Source: Lactobacillus laiwuensis (GTDB lineage Bacteria; Bacillota; Bacilli; Lactobacillales; Lactobacillaceae). Taken from it: a stretch of 52,008 nt of DNA. The stretch covers positions 1-52,008 of the forward strand of contig NZ_BPPB01000009.1 of assembly GCF_019972835.1 (NCBI RefSeq), written 5' to 3'. The notes under the pieces were generated by a model. The model was given only the letters and a program-made list of their open reading frames with translations, searched no databases and had not been told where the DNA came from. Every line of letters begins with the position of its first letter. Positions within the stretch are counted from its first letter, which is position 1. A program made the translations under genes and the position numbers. Below are positions 43,420 through 50,111 of the stretch, piece by piece.

Positions 43420-43460
43420 AAAAAGGCTAGTTCGTTTTTAATTACGAATTAGCCTTTTTC
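43420..43460. terminator. Bidirectional terminator of surface-protein pair 2
   Basis: A 16-bp stem with one G-T wobble (AAAAAGGCTAGTTCGT / ACGAATTAGCCTTTTT), almost identical to the one after copy 3 at 47222. Confidence 0.9.
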
Positions 43461-43476
43461 TATTAGTCTAAAAGAT

Positions 43477-44997
43477 TTAATCGCCCTGAGGAACAGACAT
43501 AGTTGTCAGTTGCTCTTTAGCAGTTTTAACATACCAGACAGCTTCAGCAACTTGGGCGATAGTTGCCTTATCAGATCTTATTATGGCAGAGGCATTACTT
43601 AAGGAGCTATCATAATTATTCATTAGATCCGTATCATATTTAGCGTTTTGATCTAAACCTTTGCCCTCATTAAAAAGTGCTAGTAATTCTTGCTTGTCAG
43701 CAGTCGTTGCAATTCTTTGATCATTTTTGGCCTGCTCAATCGTATTAAGTGCTTTCAGTTTTAACCCGCTGACGTATTTAACATCGCTGACTTTGATAAA
43801 GTTATTGCCATAGTTTAATTTTTGGTTATTACTGTGGGTTACTGAATCTTGATCTGGTATCAGATTTGGTTGCTTGTCATCAATCACATTAGTATCGCTG
43901 TAATTTAGACAGTGATAAAACAGTTCCGCCTTGTTTTTCTCAGGAATCCACAAGTACATTAAGCCATCAACCGTCAGATTACTATATGTCGGCTTCATGA
44001 TATGCTTGCCAGTTGCCTTACCGGAAGTATCATAAAGTTCAACGCTGTTGCCTGCTAATGGGGTGACATAAGTGTAGACTAAGTCACTGTAATCAATAAT
44101 AGGCAGGTTCCTTTTCAGTTTAACTTCGTATTCTGAAACATATTCATCTGGGTGATCGTGCAATCTGTATATATAACCCTCAAAGCCATCAATTTCGTAT
44201 GGAATAACAGTTAAATCAAGTTTAATCTTTTGTCCTTTTTTCAGTTTCCGCTTTGCAGCAGAATAATTTACCGTTGTGCTGGAGGTGTTCCTAAGGACAG
44301 TCGCTGACGAAACACCATTGTAGCGAGCAATGTGACCATTAATGTAGCCGACATTAGCTGCCTTAATGTAGCGATTATGTCCTAAAGAGTAATAATATTT
44401 CCCTTTAATTTTATGAGTAGGTATATATCTGGGCTTGAAGTATCTGTCTAAATCATTAAGATAATAAAAGTATTTGGGTGTTTTAGTAGCAGTCTTAGCT
44501 TTTCCTTGATACTTGACAATTGCATCAGTTCTTAATTTCTTACCAGTTGCTTTGCCAGTCTTGGTGTAAATCAATGAATTGTGACTTAATACTAGTTTGC
44601 CTTTTTTAATATTGTGGCCTTTTACTTCTAAAATATCGGCATTTTTAACGTAATAGTTATGTCCAAGGTTGTAAAATTTTTGCCCGTTAATTTTTTTAGT
44701 ACCGTAGTAGGAATAACTGGTTCTGCTATCGCTGTATTCATCAATTTCCATGTCAGTAATCACGTAGCCCTTGGAATCAGCGCTAAAGCCTTCAGGAACG
44801 GTAAAGCCGTGAGAAATATTCAATTTTATTTTATGACCTGACGGATTGTAAACATAATCGTTTTTAAGCAGCGTAACTTCTCCTCTGGCTTTCTGAGCAG
44901 CTTCTACTGTTTGGGAATTGGTGATATTTGGCAATAATGGACCAGCAGTTAATAATAAGGCTGTTAGTCCAATACAAATTTTCTTAAAACGTTTCAT
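43477..44997 (-). CDS. Secreted SLAP-domain surface protein (pair 2)
   Basis: A 506-aa exported protein with a signal peptide (RFKKICIGLTALLLTAGPLL, cleaved near VEAA) and SLAP-type modules: VTLLKNDYVYNPSGHKIK with YYGTKKINGQKFYNLGHNYYV, then KLVLSHNSLIYTKTGKATG with KIKGKYYYSLGHNRYIKAANVG. The middle and the FIVAR-like C terminus match the other two copies. It is closest to the pair 3 protein, with long identical stretches. The ATG at 44997 has GCGAGG upstream and is preferred to the frame start at 45012. Confidence 0.85.
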   Translation of the reverse strand: MKRFKKICIGLTALLLTAGPLLPNITNSQTVEAAQKARGEVTLLKNDYVYNPSGHKIKLNISHGFTVPEGFSADSKGYVITDMEIDEYSDSRTSYSYYGTKKINGQKFYNLGHNYYVKNADILEVKGHNIKKGKLVLSHNSLIYTKTGKATGKKLRTDAIVKYQGKAKTATKTPKYFYYLNDLDRYFKPRYIPTHKIKGKYYYSLGHNRYIKAANVGYINGHIARYNGVSSATVLRNTSSTTVNYSAAKRKLKKGQKIKLDLTVIPYEIDGFEGYIYRLHDHPDEYVSEYEVKLKRNLPIIDYSDLVYTYVTPLAGNSVELYDTSGKATGKHIMKPTYSNLTVDGLMYLWIPEKNKAELFYHCLNYSDTNVIDDKQPNLIPDQDSVTHSNNQKLNYGNNFIKVSDVKYVSGLKLKALNTIEQAKNDQRIATTADKQELLALFNEGKGLDQNAKYDTDLMNNYDSSLSNASAIIRSDKATIAQVAEAVWYVKTAKEQLTTMSVPQGD

Positions 44998-45012
44998 ATT
45001 ATGACCTCGCAA

Positions 45013-45207
45013 ATTATGACCTTACAAAAATGAGCTTATAATTTAATGTTATCGTAACCCAAAATGAAACTCAAATTTATTTTATCTGGTAAATTTAATG
45101 GATTTTGCCTGGCTTTCATTATTTTTTGCAACTAGGAAAACTATATTTTGCAATATTTTGGGTTTGAAACGGCTTATAATTAAGTTAATGAAAAGGAGGT
45201 CATGATA
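45013..45207. promoter_or_regulatory. Divergent promoter region, SLAP 2 / BspA-like 3
   Basis: Contains GGGTTACGATAACATTAA on the minus strand before the SLAP gene and GGCTTATAATTAAG (-10 at 45175-45180) on the plus strand. The segment TGCCTGGCTTTCATTATTTT at 45107-45126 recurs, slightly changed, in front of the KAP gene at 49957. Confidence 0.55.
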
Positions 45208-47214
45208 ATGAATCATAACCATTCAAGACAAATTTTAAGTTTAGTTAAAAAAGTTGGTATTAGCAGCAGTCTTGCTTTTTGTGGTCTGAACCTAATGGCA
45301 GCTGCTGTTAAGCCGGTTTCTGCTGCAACTAATAAACCTGATGCTAGCGATCAAGTGAATAATGATATTCAAGAAATACCAGGTATTTGGTCAGGCAAAG
45401 ATGGTGACTGCAGCTGGAATTATGATATTGTTACCAGAACCCTGACAATTAAAGGAACTCATAAAAATAGCACTCTTTCGAGTCGCCCGTTTAATAAAGA
45501 ATGGAGTTGGGGGAATAATATTACCCATATTGTTTTTGCCTCCCCCGTAAAACTTCCTGCAGATTCAAAATATAAGTTTAGCGAGCTAAATAATTTGAAA
45601 GACATTAAGGGACTGGACTTAGTTGACACCAGTGAAGTCACTGACATGAGTGGCTTGTTTGATATGGATCAGGCTCTGACTGAGCTTGATTTAAGTCACT
45701 TTCAAACTGATAAAGTAACTGATATGAGTAGAATGTTTGAGTCTACAGGACTATCAACGCTAGATTTGAGCAGTTTTAATACTAGCAATGTCACTAACAT
45801 GAATTATATGTTTAGTAATTGCACTGCTGAAAACATTAACTTGACCAGTTTTAATACTAGTAATGTCACTAAAATGGATTATATGTTTAATGGTTGCACT
45901 GCCAAAAGCATTAACTTGAGTAGTTTTAACACCAGTCGCGTTACTGAAATGAGTAATATGTTTAGTCTAACCAAACTTCAAAATCTTAATTTTGCTGACC
46001 TTGATACAAGCAATGTGACTGATATGTCAGGAATGTTTGAGCGGGCTGATATTTCTAATTTAGATTTTGCCAAACTCAATACTAGTAAAGTTACAGACAT
46101 GGAATACATGTTCTCAGGAACAACCGGGGTAAAGACCCTGGATCTTAGTTCATTAGATACCAGTAATGTTATTAAGATGTCAAATATGTTTGCTTCAAGC
46201 AAAATAACAAAATTAGTTTTAGACAATTGGGACACCAATAAGGTAACAGATATGTCGTATATGTTTGCTGACTGTCCTAATTTAACGGATGTTGACTTGA
46301 GCAAATTGCATACGGCGAATGTCACAAACATGTCATACATGTTCGAAGGTTTTTCACAGATAGAGCAATTAAATCTAGCTAAGCTTGATACTCATAATGT
46401 TAAAAACATGAGAGGAATGTTTGCGAAAAATCCTAATCTAAAGAGTATAAATTTGAATCATTTAGATACGTCAAATGCAACCAATATGCGGGAAATGTTT
46501 GCGAAAAATCCTAATTTAAAAAGTATAAATTTAAATCATTTAGATACATCAAATGTAACCAATATGCGGGAAATGTTTGCGGAAGATCCTAGTATAGAAA
46601 GTCTAGATTTAAGTCATTTAAATACTGCCAAAGTTACCACCATGTGGGGGATGTTTACTGGAGATTATTCTTTAACCAATTTGAACTTGGATGGCTGGAA
46701 CACTGAGAATGTTAAAGACATGACTTATATGTTTGCTGATAATAAGAGTTTGGTTAGCATAGATCTTTCACATTTCAGAATGACTAATGTTACTAGTACG
46801 ACTGGGATGTTTAATGATTGTACTAATCTGATGTATGTGAATTTAAGTGGCTGGCATTTACCGAAATTAAAATCTTCAACTATAATGTTTGAAAACGATA
46901 AAAAATTAGTTGGAGTTGATTTAAGCAATTTTAACATTCATAACAGTCAAATTTTGCTTAATGCCGGTAATCCCAAAGGCTTTGTTGTCAAGCTTGGGCA
47001 TTACCGCTTACGTAAGAGTTCGGGAGTAGGCCAAGGCTTTAAGCATATCCAAGCAGTGGGTAAAGGGACAATTAGGAAGCCTAAAGGCAAAAAATATACG
47101 GAAAAACAATTGCTAAAACTGTATAACCATTCGGCTAAAAAGAGTCCTAAAGAAACTTATGTTATGTATAATGGCAAAAGACCACAGCTGCCTAAAGGGT
47201 TCAAGCTTAAATAG
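45208..47214 (+). CDS. BspA-like surface protein with DUF285 repeats (copy 3)
   Basis: A 668-aa paralogue with a signal peptide (VKKVGISSSLAFCGLNLMAA, cleaved near VSAA), a cap domain (IWSGKDGDCSWNYDIV), 17 DUF285 units and the basic C-terminal domain. Two units near residue 405-457 are a recent 78-bp tandem duplication (KNPNLKSINLNHLDTSN twice). AAAGGAGG lies 8 nt before the ATG at 45208. Unlike the other copies, its facing SLAP gene is separated from it by an extra secreted-protein gene. Likely a surface adhesin. Confidence 0.88.
   Translation: MNHNHSRQILSLVKKVGISSSLAFCGLNLMAAAVKPVSAATNKPDASDQVNNDIQEIPGIWSGKDGDCSWNYDIVTRTLTIKGTHKNSTLSSRPFNKEWSWGNNITHIVFASPVKLPADSKYKFSELNNLKDIKGLDLVDTSEVTDMSGLFDMDQALTELDLSHFQTDKVTDMSRMFESTGLSTLDLSSFNTSNVTNMNYMFSNCTAENINLTSFNTSNVTKMDYMFNGCTAKSINLSSFNTSRVTEMSNMFSLTKLQNLNFADLDTSNVTDMSGMFERADISNLDFAKLNTSKVTDMEYMFSGTTGVKTLDLSSLDTSNVIKMSNMFASSKITKLVLDNWDTNKVTDMSYMFADCPNLTDVDLSKLHTANVTNMSYMFEGFSQIEQLNLAKLDTHNVKNMRGMFAKNPNLKSINLNHLDTSNATNMREMFAKNPNLKSINLNHLDTSNVTNMREMFAEDPSIESLDLSHLNTAKVTTMWGMFTGDYSLTNLNLDGWNTENVKDMTYMFADNKSLVSIDLSHFRMTNVTSTTGMFNDCTNLMYVNLSGWHLPKLKSSTIMFENDKKLVGVDLSNFNIHNSQILLNAGNPKGFVVKLGHYRLRKSSGVGQGFKHIQAVGKGTIRKPKGKKYTEKQLLKLYNHSAKKSPKETYVMYNGKRPQLPKGFKLK
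46423..46578 (+). repeat. 78-bp tandem duplication within BspA-like copy 3
   Basis: Two adjacent 78-bp units (46423-46500 and 46501-46578) differ at only a few bases and encode the same 26-residue DUF285 unit. The length is a multiple of three, so the frame is kept. It is much more similar than other repeats in the gene, which indicates a recent event. Confidence 0.85.
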
Positions 47215-47221
47215 ATAAGAC

Positions 47222-47261
47222 AAAAAGGCTAATTCGTTTTTAAATACGAATTAGCCTTTTT
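47222..47261. terminator. Bidirectional terminator after BspA-like copy 3
   Basis: A perfect 16-bp stem (AAAAAGGCTAATTCGT / ACGAATTAGCCTTTTT), nearly the same sequence as the terminator at 43420. Confidence 0.92.
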
Positions 47262-47286
47262 GCTTTATTAGTGAGGGCACTGAAGA

Positions 47287-48129
47287 TTATTTTAATTTGC
47301 CTTTATTAATAAGTTCAGCGTCACGAATTGCCAGTTTCTTGTTATGTGCTTCATGGCCTTTATCAGATAGATTAGAATTAAATTTATACCCTCGTTTCTT
47401 CAAAGCTTTAATATCGCTTTTAATTAATGATGTATCAACCTGTGGATGTTTCTTGTAATAGTGATAATCGTATAAATAATCACCATATTCTACAACATCA
47501 CTCCATCCAACATGCTGTTTAGGTGCTTTTGCTTTCTTTGGCTTTTGTACAGGTTGTGGCTTTAAATCGCCTGATGGTTTAGTAGTAGGAACATTTTCCA
47601 ATTTAATCTGTCTGCTTAACCATTTAATTTCTGCATTAAGATATTTCTTGAAAGTCTTGGCATACTTAGACTTATAATTTTTAAAATGCTTCAAGATCTT
47701 CTTGTAAAGGGCTAATTTTTTAGTCTTATTCGTTAGCTTCTGCCCCTTCTTGACGTTCTTATTGAAATAATTATTTGCTTTTTGGTGGCGTTTTGACCAA
47801 GTTTTCTTAGTTTTGTGGATATTGGTCTTTGGTTCGGGATCATTATCTTGGATAGGTTGCGAAATTGGTTCAGCTACAGGGCAAGATATTTCTGATATTA
47901 ATACGTGGGTATCTTGGATAGGTTGCGAAATTGGTTCAGCTACAGGAGTTTCAGTTTTATCTGTTGCACTTGTGTCTGGATTATTTGTATTAGTGTTGGT
48001 ATTAGTATTTGTATTTGTTTCGTTAGTTGCAGCCACATCTGCTAAAACAGCTGAAGTTTGACTAATAATTGGCGCTAAAACGGTAATACCCGCAACAGCT
48101 GCAACAATAATATTTTTATGTAATTTCAC
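47287..48129 (-). CDS. Secreted basic protein with Asn-Thr and Pro-rich repeats
   Basis: A 280-aa exported protein I do not recognise. It has a signal peptide (KNIIVAAVAGITVLAPIISQ, cleaved near VLA), an Asn-Thr tract (NTNTNTNTNTNN), a 12-residue motif PVAEPISQPIQD present twice, a strongly basic helical middle (KKGQKLTNKTKKLALYKKIL, KYLNAEIKWLSRQIKL) and an aromatic C-terminal part (YGDYLYDYHYYKKHPQ). The start is a GTG with AAAGGAG 9 nt upstream. It lies between BspA-like copy 3 and its SLAP partner, so it may have been inserted into a pair or be a third surface component. No wall-sorting signal is present. Confidence 0.7.
   Translation of the reverse strand: MKLHKNIIVAAVAGITVLAPIISQTSAVLADVAATNETNTNTNTNTNTNNPDTSATDKTETPVAEPISQPIQDTHVLISEISCPVAEPISQPIQDNDPEPKTNIHKTKKTWSKRHQKANNYFNKNVKKGQKLTNKTKKLALYKKILKHFKNYKSKYAKTFKKYLNAEIKWLSRQIKLENVPTTKPSGDLKPQPVQKPKKAKAPKQHVGWSDVVEYGDYLYDYHYYKKHPQVDTSLIKSDIKALKKRGYKFNSNLSDKGHEAHNKKLAIRDAELINKGKLK
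47845..47946 (-). repeat. 36-bp direct repeat in the secreted basic protein gene
   Basis: Two identical 36-bp copies at 47845-47880 and 47911-47946, 66 bp apart start to start, encode the doubled PVAEPISQPIQD segment. Recombination would change the protein by 22 residues without a frameshift. Confidence 0.85.
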
Positions 48130-48338
48130 TTTGATTTACTCCTTTAAATTTGATTTCAATATCCTTTATCGCTAGGCTTGTCACAACTTTTTATCAGTTG
48201 ATAGCTGTTTTTTAATAATTAGTAGCTAATGAACCAGCATTAAACTGATAGTCTCATTTTTGCCATGCTCTACATATTGTCTATTATATTTGCTTGGACT
48301 ATTTTAGTAAAACTAATATTGCTCTGACCAGTAGCCAT

Positions 48339-49862
48339 TTAATCACCGGGAGGGGTAGACATAGTTGTCAGCTGTTTTTTAGCGGTTTTAACGTACCAGA
48401 CAGTTTCATCTACTTGCGTGACAGTAGCCTTATCAGACCTTAACATAGCAGAAGCGGTTCTTAAGGCGCAATCATAATTAGACATGAGATTATCATAAGC
48501 GCTATTTTGTGCTATATCTTTTCCCTCGTTAAAAAGTGTGAGCAGTTCCTGCTTGTCAGCTCCTGTCGCAATCTTTTGCCCATTTTCAGTCTGCTCAATC
48601 GTATTCAGTGCTTTTAGCTTTAACCCGCTGACGTATTTCACATCGTTCACCTTAATAAAGTTATTGCCATAGATTAGTGCTTGCTTTTTTGCAGGGTAAG
48701 TTGGTTCTGAATTTGGCACCGAGTTTGGTTGGTTGGCATCAATCACACTAGCGTCACTGTAATTTAAACAATGATAAAACAGTTCCGCCTTATTTTCCTC
48801 AGGTACCCAGAGATACATTAAACCATCAACTGTTAGATTACTGTATTGCGGCTTTATAATACGTTTACCAATTGTCTTGCCAGATGTGTCATAAAGTTCA
48901 ACGCTGTTGTCTGTCACTGGCGTAACGTAAGTATAAACTAAGTCGCGATAGTCAATGATAGGCAAATTCTTTTTCAATTTAACATCGTCTTCATCAACAT
49001 ATTCATCCGGATAGTCGTGCAGTCTATAAAGATAACCCTCAAAGCCATCATTTTGGTAAGGAATAACAGTTAAATCAAGTTTAATCTTCTGTCCTTTTTT
49101 CAGTTTACGTTTAACGGCAGAATAATTTACCGTTATGCTGGCGGTGTTCTTAAGAACAGTTGCTGACGAAACGCCGTTGTAGCGAGCAATATGACCGTTA
49201 ATATAGCCGACGTTGGCTGCTTTAATGTAACTATTATGTCCTAAAGAGTAAAAATATTTTCCTTTTATTTTGTGGGCAGGTACGTATTTGGCTTGGAAGT
49301 ACCTTGCGACATCATTAAGGTAGTAAAAATATTTGGGTGCTTTAGTAGCAGTCTTAGCTTTTCCTTGGTACTTAACAACTGTATTAGTTCTTAGTTTCTT
49401 TCCCGTTGTTTTGCCAGTCTTGGCGTAAATCAGTGCATCGTGCTTGATAGTCAATTTACCTTGTGTGATATTGCGCCCGTTGACTTTTAAAACATTAGCA
49501 TTATTAATGTAATAGTTATGCCCTAAGTGGTAAAATTTTTGTCCGTTAATTTTTTTAGTGCCGTAGTAGGGATAACTGGTTCTACTGTCATCATCATAAA
49601 CTATCATTTCTGTAATCAAATAGCCTTTGGGATCAGCGCTAAAGCCGTTAGGAATGTTATAGCTATGTGTACCCCGATTTTGCTTCAATTTTATTTTATG
49701 GCCTGACGGGTTGTAAACATAATCGCTCTCAAGCAGCGTGACTTTTCCTTTGGCTTTCTGAGCTGCTTCTACTGTTTGGGGGTTAGCGGTATATGGCAAA
49801 AACAGACTGGTGGTTAGAGTCAGGGCTGTTAAGCCAATGCCAACTTTCTTGAAAAAATTCAT
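48339..49862 (-). CDS. Secreted SLAP-domain surface protein (pair 3)
   Basis: A 507-aa exported protein closely matching the pair 2 SLAP protein: signal peptide (FFKKVGIGLTALTLTTSLFL), VTLLESDYVYNPSGHKIK, YYGTKKINGQKFYHLGHNYYI, a second module with YAKTGKTTGKKLRTN and KIKGKYFYSLGHNSYIKAANVG, then the shared middle and the FIVAR-like C terminus (YDCALRTASAMLRSDKATVTQVD). GAGGTCATAAT precedes the ATG. No convincing terminator is seen before the secreted-protein gene downstream, so read-through is possible over the 209-bp gap, although that gene also has a promoter-like TTGTGA-N17-GATATT. Confidence 0.85.
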   Translation of the reverse strand: MNFFKKVGIGLTALTLTTSLFLPYTANPQTVEAAQKAKGKVTLLESDYVYNPSGHKIKLKQNRGTHSYNIPNGFSADPKGYLITEMIVYDDDSRTSYPYYGTKKINGQKFYHLGHNYYINNANVLKVNGRNITQGKLTIKHDALIYAKTGKTTGKKLRTNTVVKYQGKAKTATKAPKYFYYLNDVARYFQAKYVPAHKIKGKYFYSLGHNSYIKAANVGYINGHIARYNGVSSATVLKNTASITVNYSAVKRKLKKGQKIKLDLTVIPYQNDGFEGYLYRLHDYPDEYVDEDDVKLKKNLPIIDYRDLVYTYVTPVTDNSVELYDTSGKTIGKRIIKPQYSNLTVDGLMYLWVPEENKAELFYHCLNYSDASVIDANQPNSVPNSEPTYPAKKQALIYGNNFIKVNDVKYVSGLKLKALNTIEQTENGQKIATGADKQELLTLFNEGKDIAQNSAYDNLMSNYDCALRTASAMLRSDKATVTQVDETVWYVKTAKKQLTTMSTPPGD

Positions 49863-50111
49863 ATTATGACCTCACAAAAAATCGCTTAAGTTAATATTAT
49901 TGTACCCTAAACTGATATTTAAAATTGTTTTATTATATAAATTACCTAAACTTTTGCGTGGCTTTCAATATTTTGCAAGGGTAAAAATGGTTTTTTAAAA
50001 ACAGTTTAAACAGTTTAAGGAGTAAAACAGCATATAATTAGGTTAAAAAATTAAGTCTTAGTTTGATATGAGGTAAACATAATAATATGAAATTTATGGT
50101 AAGAGGGCAGC
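49863..50111. promoter_or_regulatory. Intergenic region, SLAP 3 / KAP NTPase, with array-type promoters
   Basis: On the minus strand GGGTACAATAATATTAA (-10 at 49900-49905) matches the SLAP 2 promoter. On the plus strand TTGCGTGGCTTTCAATATTT and GCATATAATTAGGTTAA (-10 at 50033-50038) match the region before BspA-like copy 3. About 70 bp lie between this -10 and the KAP start codon, longer than in the BspA genes. Confidence 0.55.

Noticed and set aside
38160..46340. Long minus-strand open frames opposite the BspA-like genes (for example 38160-38657 and 42046-42426)
   Set aside because: They mirror the periodic DUF285 repeats, lack ribosome binding sites, and lie fully antisense to well-supported secreted proteins.
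37807..47214. CRISPR array or DNA-level tandem repeat element
   Set aside because: The repeats are degenerate, codon-phased and encode DUF285 units; there are no unique spacers between identical repeats and no cas genes.
47813..48061. Plus-strand 82-aa frame with doubled sequence
   Set aside because: It is antisense to the secreted basic protein gene, and its repeats come from the 36-bp direct repeat; the minus-strand gene has a signal peptide and a ribosome site.
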